From Asticcacaulis aquaticus (GTDB taxonomy: Bacteria; Pseudomonadota; Alphaproteobacteria; Caulobacterales; Caulobacteraceae): a stretch of 64,000 nt of DNA. Position numbers and translations under genes: made by a program. Of this stretch, positions 34,663 to 44,816 are shown piece by piece. The notes beneath the pieces were generated by a model. It was not told where the DNA came from and ran no database searches. It was given only the letters and a program-made list of their open reading frames with translations. The stretch lies in the NCBI RefSeq assembly GCF_028550415.1, contig NZ_JAQQKX010000002.1:248001-312000 (forward strand). Reading direction: 5' to 3'. Position 1 is the stretch's first letter; each line of letters opens with the position of its first letter.

Positions 34663-36233
34663 GTGCGTTCAAAGCCTTCTTCGGCGGCGTCAAGGCATCG
34701 TTCCGCACCACCCTGATCGTCGCGTCTGTGTGTGCGGCGGGCGTGTCGATCGCCGCCGTGACGCTTCTGGGCCTGTCCGGCTGGTTCCTCGCCGGCGCCG
34801 CCATCGCCGGAGCGGCCGGCGGCGCGGTCATGCAGGCCTTCAACTATCTGCTGCCGTCGGCAGCGATCAGGGCCCTGGCCATCGCGCGGACGGCGTTGCG
34901 CTATTTCGAACGCTATCTCGGGCATGCGGCGGCGCTGCGCGCGCTGGCCGACCTGCGTCCGTGGCTGTTTGAACGACTTACGCGCGCCGACCCGAAGATC
35001 GCCCTGTCGCTCAGTCGCGGCGAAGCGTCGGCGCGGCTGGTGCAGGATGTCGGGCAATTGGAAGGCGCACTCGTCGCCCAGAGCAACTGGGCCTCGGCGC
35101 TCGGCGGGTTGGTCGCGGCGGTGCTGCTGAACCTGTTTCTGTCGCCGCTGGCGGCTGTGATCTGTATCGTCGGGCTATCCACGCTGGTCGGGCTGGCGCA
35201 CTATCGGTTCCGTCCGCAAACCGGGGCCGGTCAGGCCGAACTGGGACAACTCAAACAGGGCCTGTTCGACACCCTGCCCTTCCTGCCCGATATCGCCGCC
35301 TATAACCTCAAGGGGCGCTTTCTCGACGGGTTACGTCCGCAGGAAACCGCGCTAAAAGCCGCCCGCGTACAGCAGGCTCGGCGCGAAGGCGTGCCTGCGG
35401 CCCTGACCCTGCTGATCATGGCGGCGACCCTGATCCTGATCGTCGCGACGCACGTCCAATCGCCCATGCCGATGTTAGCGCTGAGCCTGCTGGTGACGAC
35501 GGTCGCCTTTGAGTGCACGGGACCGCTGCTGCGCGCCATGACGCAACAAACCCTGTTCGATGAGGCTGAAACCCGCGTGGCCGAACTGGGCGACCTGCGT
35601 GAGGCCGCCCCCCTGCCCGACGCCGATCCGGTGCTGGTCTATGACGGGCAGGTTATTGCTTTGGATCGCACCCTGCGCCTGCGGATCGACGGACGCTCCG
35701 GCGGTGGCAAGACCCGCCTGATCGAGGCCCTGATTGGTCTGCGGCCTATCGACGACGTGCCCTATCTGGGGGCGGCAACGACCGCCGACGCACGCTTGTT
35801 TGCCCTATGCCCGCAGGACGCGCCGGTCCTCAACGGCACGGTCGGCGACAACCTGCTGATGGGCGTGACGACGGAAGAGATCGCCGACACCTCGCCCAAC
35901 GACCTGACCGCGCGTGTCTGGGCGGCACTTGAGGCCGCGCAGTTGAAACCCCGCGTGGCGGCGATGAAAGACGGTCTGCATACATGGATTGGCGACGGCG
36001 GCATTACGCTGTCGGGCGGCGAGCGAAAGCGACTGAACCTCGCCCGCGCCTTGTTGCGAACCGCGCCCATCTTGGTGCTGGACGAACCGACCGAAGGGCT
36101 CGATCCGATGACCGAAACGGTCGTCGTGTCTGCGCTTGAGGCGCATCTGAACACCACCGGTCAGGGGCTGATCCTGATCAGTCACCGAACCGCGCCGCGT
36201 CGGCTATGTTCGAACCTGCTGCACGTCAGATAG
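34659..36233 (+). CDS. cydC: ABC exporter CydC (cytochrome bd assembly)
   Basis: A 524-residue partner of CydD. The membrane part begins with LLGLSGWFLAGAAIAG and IARTALRYFERYLGH, typical for CydC. The ATPase has Walker A GRSGGGKTR, signature LSGGERKR, Walker B ILVLDEPTEGLD and ISHRTAPR. Translation is coupled to cydD by an ATGA overlap. The nucleotide-binding domain is rather short between linker and Walker A. Confidence 0.9.
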   Translation: MSAFKAFFGGVKASFRTTLIVASVCAAGVSIAAVTLLGLSGWFLAGAAIAGAAGGAVMQAFNYLLPSAAIRALAIARTALRYFERYLGHAAALRALADLRPWLFERLTRADPKIALSLSRGEASARLVQDVGQLEGALVAQSNWASALGGLVAAVLLNLFLSPLAAVICIVGLSTLVGLAHYRFRPQTGAGQAELGQLKQGLFDTLPFLPDIAAYNLKGRFLDGLRPQETALKAARVQQARREGVPAALTLLIMAATLILIVATHVQSPMPMLALSLLVTTVAFECTGPLLRAMTQQTLFDEAETRVAELGDLREAAPLPDADPVLVYDGQVIALDRTLRLRIDGRSGGGKTRLIEALIGLRPIDDVPYLGAATTADARLFALCPQDAPVLNGTVGDNLLMGVTTEEIADTSPNDLTARVWAALEAAQLKPRVAAMKDGLHTWIGDGGITLSGGERKRLNLARALLRTAPILVLDEPTEGLDPMTETVVVSALEAHLNTTGQGLILISHRTAPRRLCSNLLHVR

Positions 36234-36237
36234 ACGC

Positions 36238-36343
36238 TAGAGCACGTCCCGATCTGGCTGGATCGGAGCCGCGCTCTAACATTTTGTTTTCTCGCGCATT
36301 TGATTCCGAAAACCGTTGCACACTTTTCGGAATGCGCTCTAAG
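36238..36343. repeat. Family C (RIME-like) composite, two hairpins
   Basis: First palindrome AGAGCACG-tcCCGATC...GATCGG-agccGCGCTCT, then a T-rich linker, then GCGCATTTGATTCCGAAAA...TTTTCGGAATGCGC. The same composite as at 18.9 kb in the opposite orientation. It lies between cydC and the asparaginase-family gene. Confidence 0.88.
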
Positions 36344-36405
36344 GGTTCCCTTATGCTTCGCTTTCGCCTAAAACGCGCGCGATAACGTCACACAGGAAAC
36401 TTCCC

Positions 36406-37263
36406 ATGATCGCCTTTGCCCTGCATGGCGGCGCCGGTGCCAAGGCCGGTCGCGACTATGGCATAGAGATCGCCCATATGCGCGGTCTGGCCAAGATCGC
36501 CCGCCACAATCTCAAAAACGGCGCGACCGCGCTCGATGTCGTGACGGAGACTGTACGCGCTCTGGAAGATTCGGGCCTCTACGTCGCGGGCAAGGGCGCG
36601 TCGCCGAACGCGGCGGGCATCTATGAGCTCGACGCCAGCCTGATGAACGGCCCGGACCAACGCGCCGGATCGGTGGCGGCTCTGGAAGGCTTCAAGAATC
36701 CCATCGATGTCGCCCGCGCGGTGATGGAGCGCACCCCGCACGTCATGCTGGCCGGTCAGGGCGCGCGTGAATTCGGCTTGAGCCACGGGTTCGAGACCGT
36801 TGGTGACGACTATTTCACCCGCGCCGGCGCGTTCGAATCGAACTATCCGCCGGGGACGCTGGCCCACGGCACGGTCGGCTGCGTCTGTCTCGACTCGCAC
36901 GGGAATCTGGCGGCGGGGACCTCGACCGCGGGCGTGTTCGGCAAACTGCCCGGCCGCGTCGGCGACACCCCAGTCATCGGCGCGGGGACGTGGGCCGATG
37001 GCAACGCCGCAGTGTCCTGCACCGGTCAGGGCGAGTATTTCCTCCGCGTTCAGGCGGCAGCACAGGTGGCATTCCGCTTCGGTGCGGGACAGATTCCGGA
37101 ACAGGCCTCCGATCAGGTTCTGGCCCAGATCGCCGATATGGGCGGCGAAGGTGGGCTGATCATGGTCACCCGCACCGGCGAAGTTCTGACGCCGTTCCGC
37201 TCGGCGGGGATGAAACGCGCCTGGTTCCGGGATGACGGAGATATTGTCAGCGAGGCGTTTTAA
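36406..37263 (+). CDS. Isoaspartyl peptidase/L-asparaginase (Ntn hydrolase)
   Basis: A 285-residue plant-type asparaginase precursor that cleaves itself before Thr156 in HGTVGCV; the new N-terminal Thr is the nucleophile for isoaspartyl dipeptides and asparagine. The N-terminal FALHGGAGA and the C-terminal GGEGGLIMV segments are conserved. AGGAAA precedes the ATG. Cytoplasmic. It interrupts what would normally be the downstream part of the dcw cluster. Confidence 0.9.
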   Translation: MIAFALHGGAGAKAGRDYGIEIAHMRGLAKIARHNLKNGATALDVVTETVRALEDSGLYVAGKGASPNAAGIYELDASLMNGPDQRAGSVAALEGFKNPIDVARAVMERTPHVMLAGQGAREFGLSHGFETVGDDYFTRAGAFESNYPPGTLAHGTVGCVCLDSHGNLAAGTSTAGVFGKLPGRVGDTPVIGAGTWADGNAAVSCTGQGEYFLRVQAAAQVAFRFGAGQIPEQASDQVLAQIADMGGEGGLIMVTRTGEVLTPFRSAGMKRAWFRDDGDIVSEAF

Positions 37264-37268
37264 TCTTC

Positions 37269-37443
37269 ATACCTCCCCAACTTGTTGGGGAGGAAGACCG
37301 CGCCCGAAGGGCGTGGTGGTGGGGTATCTTTCTTAGGTGCGGCGGGCATGGAGTAGAAAGCAAGCAAGAAACCCCACCACCACATCTCACTTGCTTCGCA
37401 AGTTCGTGCGGTCCCCCTCCCCGCCAAAGGCAGGGAGGAGTAA
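37269..37443. repeat. Family A palindromic element, copy A4
   Basis: Complete copy between the convergent asparaginase and murD genes. End hairpins CCTCCCCAA/TTGGGGAGG and CTCCCCGCC/GGCAGGGAGG; left internal stem CGCCC-gaa-GGGCG; right internal stem, on the minus strand, CTTGC-gaa-GCAAG. Confidence 0.87.
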
Positions 37444-37447
37444 GTAT

Positions 37448-38857
37448 TTATCCCGCCGCGACGATGCTCTTGGAAATTTCCGCCACGGCGTCCTTGAACG
37501 CATTGCCGCGCGCCTCGAAGTCAGTGAACTGGTCCTGCGAGGCGCAGGCCGGGGAAAGTAGTACGATCTCCTCGCGGCCCGATTTTTCCGCCTCGGCATA
37601 GGCCTGAGCCACCGCGGTGAACAAATGGCGCGATTGCGTACAGACCGCCGCCGCACCGATGGTCTTCTCGAACAGCTCCGCCGCCTCGCCGATAAGGAAG
37701 GCGTGCCTGACGCGCGGAAACAGGTCGGTCAGCTCCTCGATACCGCCCGCCTTCGCGCGGCCCCCGGCAATCCAGAAGAACGATTCGAAACTCGACATGG
37801 CCTGACGCGCGGCGTCGGCATTGGTCGCCTTGGAATCGTTGATGAAGCGCACATTCTTGATACGGCCTATCTCCTGCATCCGGTGATCGAGACCGGGGAA
37901 GCTGTGCAGCCCCGCGACGATCGCCTCGACACTCAGCCCCACCGCCCGGCAGGCCGAATAGGCCGCGCAGGCGTTTTGCCAGTTGTGCCGCCCCGTCAGG
38001 GTCCGTACGGTCTTCAGGTCGATGATTTGCCGCGCGCGTTCCGCCGTCGCGTCATAGATGACGCCGTTCAGCGCGTAGACCCCGCGCCCCAGCGTCCGGC
38101 GCGACGAGATCGGCACCAGCTTCATCGGGCTGTGGGCGGTCATTTCCGTCACCAGACCCTGTGACCAGTGGTCGTCGGTGCCGATGACCGCCGTCTGGTC
38201 CGCCGTCTGGTTCATGAAGATGCGCTTCTTGGCGGCGATATAGCCGTCCATGTCGCCGTGCCGGTCGAGGTGGTCAGGCGAGAAGTTCATCAGCACGGCC
38301 ACGTCTGGGCGGAAGCTTTGCGTCAGGTCGAGCTGATAGGAAGAGGTTTCGATGACGTAGATCGTGCCCGCGTGCATATCGGGCAGGTCGAGGATACCGA
38401 TGCCGATATTGCCGCCGACATGGACGTCCTTGCCCGCCGCCTTGAGGATATGGCCGATCAGGGCCGTCGTCGTCGACTTACCGTTGGTGCCGGTGATGGC
38501 GACCGTCTTCGGGCGGCGCGCCTCGGGGATGGCGTTGATCGTGCGCGCAAACAGCTCGATATCGCCCAGCACCGGGACACTGGCGGCCTGCGCCGCCTTG
38601 ACGGTCCAGTGCGGTTCGGGGTGCGTCAGCGGCACACCGGGCGACAGCAGCAGGGCGTCGATCTCGGACCAGTCGGCAACCTTGAGGTTCTCGATGGTGA
38701 AGCCTTCCTTCGACGCGGCCAGCATCGATTGCGGCTTGTCGTCCCACAGGAGCGGCTCGGCCCCGCCGGCCTTGAGCGCGCGCGCCGCCGTGAGCCCGGA
38801 TTTACCAAGGCCGAAGATGGCGACACGCTTGCCAGCGAAGCTTTTTACCGGGATCAC
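37448..38857 (-). CDS. murD: UDP-N-acetylmuramoyl-L-alanine--D-glutamate ligase
   Basis: A 469-residue Mur ligase that adds D-glutamate to UDP-MurNAc-L-Ala in the cytoplasm. The ATP site is AITGTNGKSTTTALI; NFSPDHLDRHG and HNWQNACAA are later Mur-ligase motifs, and the N-terminal Rossmann-like start is VAIFGLGKSGL. It is nine bases after mraY. It is the last gene of the cluster: ftsW, murG and murC do not follow. Confidence 0.96.
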   Translation of the reverse strand: MIPVKSFAGKRVAIFGLGKSGLTAARALKAGGAEPLLWDDKPQSMLAASKEGFTIENLKVADWSEIDALLLSPGVPLTHPEPHWTVKAAQAASVPVLGDIELFARTINAIPEARRPKTVAITGTNGKSTTTALIGHILKAAGKDVHVGGNIGIGILDLPDMHAGTIYVIETSSYQLDLTQSFRPDVAVLMNFSPDHLDRHGDMDGYIAAKKRIFMNQTADQTAVIGTDDHWSQGLVTEMTAHSPMKLVPISSRRTLGRGVYALNGVIYDATAERARQIIDLKTVRTLTGRHNWQNACAAYSACRAVGLSVEAIVAGLHSFPGLDHRMQEIGRIKNVRFINDSKATNADAARQAMSSFESFFWIAGGRAKAGGIEELTDLFPRVRHAFLIGEAAELFEKTIGAAAVCTQSRHLFTAVAQAYAEAEKSGREEIVLLSPACASQDQFTDFEARGNAFKDAVAEISKSIVAAG

Positions 38858-38866
38858 AACCTGCTC

Positions 38867-39976
38867 CTACCGCAACTTCAACGTCGCCAGACCGATCATG
38901 GCCAGCATGGCCGCGACGATCCAGAAGCGGATGACGACCGTCGATTCGGCCCAGCCGAGCTTTTCGAAATGGTGGTGGATCGGCGCCATCAGGAAGACCC
39001 GCTTGCCGGTCAGCTTGAAATAGCCGATCTGGATCATCACCGACAGGGCCTCGACGACGAACAGGCCGCCAACGATGGCCAGAACGATCTCGTGCTTGGT
39101 GGCGACCGCCGCCGCGCCCAGACCGCCGCCCAGAGCGAGCGATCCGGTATCACCCATGAAGATCTTGGCGGGCGGGGCGTTATACCACAAAAAGCCCATG
39201 CCGCCGCCGATGATGGTGGCCAGGAACACCGCGACCTCGCCCGACCCCGGCACGAAGTGGACATTGAGATAGTTGGCGAAGACGTAGTTGCCGACCGCAT
39301 AGGCGATGATGCCGAACGTGCCCGCCGCGATCATCACCGGCACGATGGCCAGCCCGTCGAGGCCGTCGGTCATATTGACGGCATTCGAGGCACCCACAAT
39401 CACCACGGCGGCGAAGACGATGTAGAAATAACCGAGATTGAACAGGACGTTCTTGAAGATCGGCACGGCCAGCGAGGTCGACAGACCCGACGAGGTCGGC
39501 GACTGCGGCGCGAAAAAGATCAGCAGCGCCACGGCGATGCCCGCCACGATGAACTGCACGATCAGCTTCTGCGGCCCGGTAATCCCGGCGGAGGACTGCT
39601 TGGTCACCTTGGCGTAATCGTCGGCGAAGCCCAAAAGCCCAAAGATCATGGTGACCCCCAGCACAACCCAGACGGTCACGCTGCGCAGGTCGCACCACAG
39701 GAGCGTCCCCACCAGAATCCCGGCCAGGATCATCAGCCCGCCCATGGTCGGCGTGCCCTTCTTGGTCAGCAGGTGGCTTTGCGGACCATCTTCGCGGATC
39801 GGCTGGCCCTTGCCCTGACGGGCGCGCATCCAGCGGATGAAGCGCGAGCCCATGGCGACCGCGACGATGTAGGAGGTGACCAGAGCGAGGCCGACCCGGA
39901 CGGTCTGATACTTCAGCAGGTTGAGCAGCGGCCAGTGTTCGACGCCCGCAAGCTGCTCATAGAGAAAATAAAACAT
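38867..39976 (-). CDS. mraY: Phospho-N-acetylmuramoyl-pentapeptide transferase
   Basis: A 369-residue, ten-helix enzyme that moves phospho-MurNAc-pentapeptide to undecaprenyl phosphate to make lipid I. The catalytic Asp motifs are FADDYAK and [10 protein letters not shown], and the loop [10 protein letters not shown] is typical. The ATG at 39976 with AAGG upstream gives the family length; a longer open frame overlaps murF and is rejected. It begins eight bases after murF. Confidence 0.96.
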   Translation of the reverse strand: MFYFLYEQLAGVEHWPLLNLLKYQTVRVGLALVTSYIVAVAMGSRFIRWMRARQGKGQPIREDGPQSHLLTKKGTPTMGGLMILAGILVGTLLWCDLRSVTVWVVLGVTMIFGLLGFADDYAKVTKQSSAGITGPQKLIVQFIVAGIAVALLIFFAPQSPTSSGLSTSLAVPIFKNVLFNLGYFYIVFAAVVIVGASNAVNMTDGLDGLAIVPVMIAAGTFGIIAYAVGNYVFANYLNVHFVPGSGEVAVFLATIIGGGMGFLWYNAPPAKIFMGDTGSLALGGGLGAAAVATKHEIVLAIVGGLFVVEALSVMIQIGYFKLTGKRVFLMAPIHHHFEKLGWAESTVVIRFWIVAAMLAMIGLATLKLR

Positions 39977-39984
39977 CCGGAACC

Positions 39985-41379
39985 TTATATACCCAGTAGC
40001 GTTTTGGCGATCAGCCCGGCTTTCGAGCCGTTGGACCCCTTTATCATAACAACGTCGCCCGCGCGCAAGGCCGATTTGAGCGGATCGATCAATTCCGCTG
40101 CACTTTGCGCATAGGCCCCGCGCACGGCTTCCGGCAGGACGGCCCACAGATGCGCCATGCGCGGTCCGGCGAGGAAGACTGTGTCGATGCCATTGGCGGC
40201 GATGACGGGGGCGAGACCAGCGTGCAGACCGGCCTCGTCCGGCCCCAGTTCCAGCATGTCGGTCAGGACGACGACCTTGCGACCGCCGACGGGGATTTCG
40301 CGCGCACCGAGTGCCCCGAGTGTCGCCGCCATCGACATCGGATTGGCGTTGTAGCTTTCGTCGATCAGGGTGATTTCGCCGCCCGTATCAAGGCGCAGCG
40401 AATGGCTGGCCCCGCGTCCGTCGAGGACGGCGAAGGCCTCCAGCGCTTGTAGCGTCGTGGCGGTGTCCACATCGAGCGCCTCAGCCATCAGCAGGACGGC
40501 CATGGCGTTGAGCGCCTGATGCTTGCCGGTGTGGGCCAGGGTAAAGCGGATATCGTGGCCGCGGAAATGGGCGGTGACCTGCGCCTTGCCGTCGATCAGA
40601 CGATGGTCGAGCAGGCGGGCATCGGCCCCCTCGGCCTCACCAAAAGCGGCAATCTTCGCGCCGGACTCTTCGGCGCGGGTTTTCAGTTCCTCGAACCAAC
40701 GGTTGTCGGCATTGAGGATCGCAAGACCGCCGTATTTCAGGCCGTCGAAGATCTCGGCCTTGGCCTTCATGACCCCCAGTTCGCCATCGGGGAAGTTTTC
40801 GGTGTGGACCGCGCCGACCGTGGTGATGATCACCGCGTCGGGCTCAACAAACTCGGCCAGCGGCGTGATCTCGTCGGCGTGGTTCATGCCAATCTCGAAC
40901 ACAGCCCGTTCGGTATCGGCGGGCATCCGGGCGAGCGTCAGCGGCACGCCGATATGGTTGTTGAAGCTCTTGACCGCCGAATGGGCCTTGCCCGCCTGTT
41001 TCAGCGCCGCCATGACCATCTGAGTCACGGAGGTCTTGCCGACGCTGCCGGTCACCGCGCCGCGTTTGGCGGGCGCACGGTTGCGGGCATAGACACCAAG
41101 CTGTTCCAGCGCCTTCAGCACATCGGGAACCAGCAGGCACGGTCCGCCCTCGATCGGCTTGCGCGTAATGGCGGCGACCGCGCCCTGCGCAAAGGCCTGC
41201 GGCACGAAGTCGTGGCCATCGCGCTCACCATTCAAAGCGAGGAACAGGTCGCCGGGCTGGACCTGACGGCTGTCGAAGGTGATGCCGGTGGCGTGGATCG
41301 CGTCCGGTTCGTCGGTCAGTCCGGTAAAGGTGCCGCCGGTGGCCTGAAGCAGTTCGTATCCGGTCCAGAGTGTGGTCAT
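39985..41379 (-). CDS. murF: UDP-N-acetylmuramoyl-tripeptide--D-alanyl-D-alanine ligase
   Basis: A 464-residue Mur ligase that adds D-Ala-D-Ala. The N-terminal domain has [13 protein letters not shown], the ATP site [13 protein letters not shown], and later GMNHADEI and NADNRW. The glycine-rich loop carries Ser in place of the more usual Asn (SVGKTS), common for MurF. Start ATG 41379 has GGAGGAG upstream. Separated from murE by a family B repeat, so the operon is not tightly packed at this point. Confidence 0.95.
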   Translation of the reverse strand: MTTLWTGYELLQATGGTFTGLTDEPDAIHATGITFDSRQVQPGDLFLALNGERDGHDFVPQAFAQGAVAAITRKPIEGGPCLLVPDVLKALEQLGVYARNRAPAKRGAVTGSVGKTSVTQMVMAALKQAGKAHSAVKSFNNHIGVPLTLARMPADTERAVFEIGMNHADEITPLAEFVEPDAVIITTVGAVHTENFPDGELGVMKAKAEIFDGLKYGGLAILNADNRWFEELKTRAEESGAKIAAFGEAEGADARLLDHRLIDGKAQVTAHFRGHDIRFTLAHTGKHQALNAMAVLLMAEALDVDTATTLQALEAFAVLDGRGASHSLRLDTGGEITLIDESYNANPMSMAATLGALGAREIPVGGRKVVVLTDMLELGPDEAGLHAGLAPVIAANGIDTVFLAGPRMAHLWAVLPEAVRGAYAQSAAELIDPLKSALRAGDVVMIKGSNGSKAGLIAKTLLGI

Positions 41380-41388
41380 TTGAGCTCC

Positions 41389-41507
41389 TCCCCTCTCCCC
41401 GTTTACGGGGAGAGGGTGGCCTGAAAGGCCGGGTGAGGGGCGAGTCGCACAAAGAAAGATGCCCCTCACCCCAGCCCTCTCCCCGCACGCGGGGAGAGGG
41501 GGGATTA
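41389..41507. repeat. Family B inverted repeat element, copy B3
   Basis: CCCTCTCCCCGTTTACGGGGAGAGGG at the left and its counterpart with GCACGC loop at the right, with GGCCGGGTGAGGGG and CCCCTCACCCCAGCC between. It sits inside the dcw cluster, and its right edge touches the murE stop codon. Confidence 0.82.
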
Positions 41508-43001
41508 TCCGTTCAATGCTTCCTGAACTACACCGGCGTCGTCGAAAGGCAAGACCTTTCCCGCCACGATCTGACCCTGTTCGTGGCCCTTACCGGCCAC
41601 GACCAGCACATCGCCGGTCTTGAGCGACGCCACGGCCTCGAAGATCGCCGCACGGCGGTCACCGATTTCCAGCACGTTCGACGACTGCGTCCCGGCGAGG
41701 CCAGCCATGATCTGCGCGCGGATCGTCGCCGGGTCTTCGGAGCGCGGATTGTCGTCGGTAACGATGACGCGGTCCGACAGGCGCTCGGCAATGCCGCCCA
41801 TCTGAGGCCGCTTGCCCGTGTCGCGGTCGCCGCCGCAGCCGAAGACGCAGACCAGACGTCCCTGGGTGTGCGGACGCAGGGCCTTAAGCACCGTTTCCAG
41901 CCCGTCCGGCGTGTGAGCGTAGTCGACATAGACCTCGGCGCCGTTTGATTTGGCCCCGACGCGCTCCAGTCGCCCGCGCGCCCCCTTGAGATCGGCCAGA
42001 GCGTGGATCACCGCGTCGATATTCTCGCCCGCCGCCAGACACAGACCCGCCGCGACCAGCGCGTTCGAGGCCTGAAACAGACCGGCAAGGCCGAGTTTCA
42101 CCTCGAACGAACGACCCTGATAGTCGAGATAGAGGATCTGCCCATCCACCGTCAGGTCGCGGTGCGTCAGGGTCAGGTGCTGCCCGCGCTCGCCGACGCT
42201 CATCACCGACGCGCCCGACGTGATCGCCGAGGCGGCAAAGGCGTTATAGGCATCGCTGTCAGCGTTTAAAACCGCCGTACGGCCGCGCGGCAAAAGCTGT
42301 TCGAACAGGCGCAGCTTGGCGACCTTATAGGCCTCCATCGTCGCGTGATAATCGAGGTGGTCCTGCGTCAGATTGGTGAAGCCCGCCGCCGCCAGGGTCA
42401 CCCCATCCAGACGCCGTTGATCGATGCCGTGCGAGGAGGCCTCCAGTGCCACGTGGGTGACGCCCTGATGCGCCAGATCGGCCATATATTTCGCCACATC
42501 CGCCGCGTCCGGTGTCGTCAGGCCCGGCGGCGTGATGGCGTGTTCAGCGGCCCCGTTCTGCGTGACGATCCCCAGCGTCCCCATGCTGGCCGAGACGTAG
42601 CCCATATGGGCGAACATTTGACGACAGAAGGTAGCGACCGAGGTCTTGCCGTTGGTGCCGGTGATGGCAACACACGTCTTCGGCTGCACGCCGTAGAAGG
42701 TCTTGGCCGCCAGCGCATAGGCGCGGCGCACGTCATAAGCGGTCAGGATATTATTGGCGGTGCCGAGCGGCGTGTCTTCGGGCGCGAGGACGGCCGCCGC
42801 CCCGGCGCTCAGGGCCTGAGGAATGAACTGACGACCGTCATGCGCCGACCCCGGCAGGGCGCAGAACAGCGTCCCCGGCCCTACCTTGCGGCTGTCGGCG
42901 GTCACGCCGGTCACTTCCGGATCGAAGTCCAGATCGCGCCGCAAAATGTCCGATAAGCGTAAGCCGCCCATAGCACCCGATTCCTGTCCCGATACGCTCA
43001 T
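41505..43001 (-). CDS. murE: UDP-N-acetylmuramoyl-tripeptide synthetase (meso-DAP adding)
   Basis: A 498-residue Mur ligase. ATP site AITGTNGKTSVA, carbamylated-Lys region (YKVAKLRLFE) and the DDNPRSEDP motif, which selects meso-diaminopimelate rather than lysine, are present; a DAP-type cell wall fits a Gram-negative bacterium. It starts nine bases after ftsI. Its stop meets the family B repeat. Confidence 0.96.
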   Translation of the reverse strand: MSVSGQESGAMGGLRLSDILRRDLDFDPEVTGVTADSRKVGPGTLFCALPGSAHDGRQFIPQALSAGAAAVLAPEDTPLGTANNILTAYDVRRAYALAAKTFYGVQPKTCVAITGTNGKTSVATFCRQMFAHMGYVSASMGTLGIVTQNGAAEHAITPPGLTTPDAADVAKYMADLAHQGVTHVALEASSHGIDQRRLDGVTLAAAGFTNLTQDHLDYHATMEAYKVAKLRLFEQLLPRGRTAVLNADSDAYNAFAASAITSGASVMSVGERGQHLTLTHRDLTVDGQILYLDYQGRSFEVKLGLAGLFQASNALVAAGLCLAAGENIDAVIHALADLKGARGRLERVGAKSNGAEVYVDYAHTPDGLETVLKALRPHTQGRLVCVFGCGGDRDTGKRPQMGGIAERLSDRVIVTDDNPRSEDPATIRAQIMAGLAGTQSSNVLEIGDRRAAIFEAVASLKTGDVLVVAGKGHEQGQIVAGKVLPFDDAGVVQEALNG

Positions 43002-43010
43002 ACTATTAAC

Positions 43011-44816
43011 TCAATGCCCCGCCGCCACCGGCACGGCGTGGCCCGCCACGACCCCGCCGGTCTGTTCTTCCGGCATGACCTGAGCCTTGACCCACTCACT
43101 GTCGGAGAACTTGTCTTCCTTGCGCGCCACATTGAGGAAGGGCGCGATACGGTCGATGACGCGGCCCACCACGGGTGCCGCGACCCAGCCGCCGGTGCGC
43201 AGACCGTGGGTCTCCGTATTGCCCTTTGGCTCATCGACCATGATCATGACCATGTAGCGGTCGTCCTCGATATTGCCGTCGGTCGGGAAGACCCCGACGA
43301 ACGACGACAGAAGCTTCGAGCGGTCGTAGCGTCCGCCGATGACCTTTTCCGCCGAACCGGTCTTGCCGCCGACGCGAAGCCCCGGCGCATTGGCCTTGCC
43401 GCCCGTCCCCTTGAGGACGTTGACGCGCATCAGGTCGAGCATCTGCCGCGACGTATTGGCCGAGAAGACGCGCTCGCCCTTCAAGGGTGAGGTGCCGTCG
43501 TATTTGCGCAGCGTAAAGGGCCGCAGATAACCGCCGTTCATGGTCGACGCCGCCGCCTGCGCATAGGACAGGGGCGAGATCGACATGCCGTGCCCGAACG
43601 AGCTTGAGGCCAGCGAATCCTTCGACCACTTCTTCGGTACCAGCGGCGAGGCGGTTTCGGCCAGCTCGATGTCGGCGGCGCGGAACAGGCCGAGCGAGTT
43701 GTAGAACTTGGTCATGGTGTCGACGCCGACGCTTTCGGCCATCAGGGTCGTGCCGATGTTCGACGAGACGAGGAAAACGTCTTCCAGTGTCATCAGGCGG
43801 TTTTCGGCGTGATAGTCCGAAATCTTGCGCTTGCCGATGCTGTAGGGCGTGCGGGCGTCGTAAACCGAGTTGAGCGAGGCGCTGCCGGACTCAAGCCCGA
43901 TGGCGACCGACAAGACCTTGAACACCGAACCGACCTCGAAGACCGAATTGGTGACGCGGTTCAGCTTGTTGTTGTCGGCGTATTTCCCGGCGGCATTGGG
44001 ATCGAATTCCGGCCAGCTTGCCATGGCGATCACCTCGCCCGTGCGGACATTGGTGACCAGACCGATGGCGCCCTTGGCCTCCTGAGCCATGGCCACACCG
44101 CGCAGTTCGTTCTCCAGCGCGCCCTGCACCCTGAGGTCCATGGCCAGCATGAACGGTGTGCTGGAACCTGCGATCTGATCCTGAAAGGCGCGTTCGGCCC
44201 CGGCAAGGCCCTTACCGGCACGCTCGGTCATGCCGATATAGAAGCCGCCGGTTTCGCCGAGCGGATAACCGCGCACGCGCTGCGCTTCGAAGCCCACGCC
44301 CGGCAGGCCGTAGCTGAGGATGCGCGCCTTGTCCGACGGCTTGAGCCAGCGCATGACCATGGTGCGGCCGTCGCCATTGATCGCGGCATCCAGCGTGTCG
44401 CGCGGTACATCGGGCAGGAGCTGGATCAGGGCGCGCTTCACCAGCGGGCGGTCGGCGGCCATGATGTCCGTCGGGTCGATGAACAGGTCGAAATTGGAAA
44501 TGTCGGTGGCCAGCATCTGACCGTTGCGATCGACGATGTCGGCGCGCGCATCGGCAGGCAGGCCCAGATCGACGCCGCCATGCCCACCGGACACGGCCGC
44601 CTTGATGGCAAAGCCGGCCAGCACGACGTAGATCACGCCCATGACCATGAGGATGAAGAAGATACGCATCCGCGCGCTCGACAGGCGCTCGCCGGTGACG
44701 GCATTGGCGCGCTCAAACGCGTGTTCGACCTTCCACATGCGGTCGGCCACCCACTGAACGCCGGACGCGGTCGAGTCGATGAACGACATGCGGTAGGCTT
44801 TCTGACCGTACTTCAT
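43011..44816 (-). CDS. ftsI: Peptidoglycan D,D-transpeptidase FtsI (PBP3)
   Basis: A 601-residue septal penicillin-binding protein. A basic cytoplasmic N-terminus and one TM (about 50-75) are followed by the pedestal domain and the transpeptidase domain with the SxxK motif EVGSVFKVLS, SxN as SSN and KTG as GGKTGSAEK. It cross-links septal peptidoglycan with FtsW. Position 4 of the SxxK context is Val-Phe rather than the usual Thr-Phe. It overlaps ftsL by four bases. Confidence 0.95.
   Translation of the reverse strand: MKYGQKAYRMSFIDSTASGVQWVADRMWKVEHAFERANAVTGERLSSARMRIFFILMVMGVIYVVLAGFAIKAAVSGGHGGVDLGLPADARADIVDRNGQMLATDISNFDLFIDPTDIMAADRPLVKRALIQLLPDVPRDTLDAAINGDGRTMVMRWLKPSDKARILSYGLPGVGFEAQRVRGYPLGETGGFYIGMTERAGKGLAGAERAFQDQIAGSSTPFMLAMDLRVQGALENELRGVAMAQEAKGAIGLVTNVRTGEVIAMASWPEFDPNAAGKYADNNKLNRVTNSVFEVGSVFKVLSVAIGLESGSASLNSVYDARTPYSIGKRKISDYHAENRLMTLEDVFLVSSNIGTTLMAESVGVDTMTKFYNSLGLFRAADIELAETASPLVPKKWSKDSLASSSFGHGMSISPLSYAQAAASTMNGGYLRPFTLRKYDGTSPLKGERVFSANTSRQMLDLMRVNVLKGTGGKANAPGLRVGGKTGSAEKVIGGRYDRSKLLSSFVGVFPTDGNIEDDRYMVMIMVDEPKGNTETHGLRTGGWVAAPVVGRVIDRIAPFLNVARKEDKFSDSEWVKAQVMPEEQTGGVVAGHAVPVAAGH

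Noticed and set aside
38168-40114. Plus-strand frame of about 648 codons opposite murD and mraY
   Set aside because: Charged, His/Asp/Arg-rich shadow with no motif; both opposite genes are certain.
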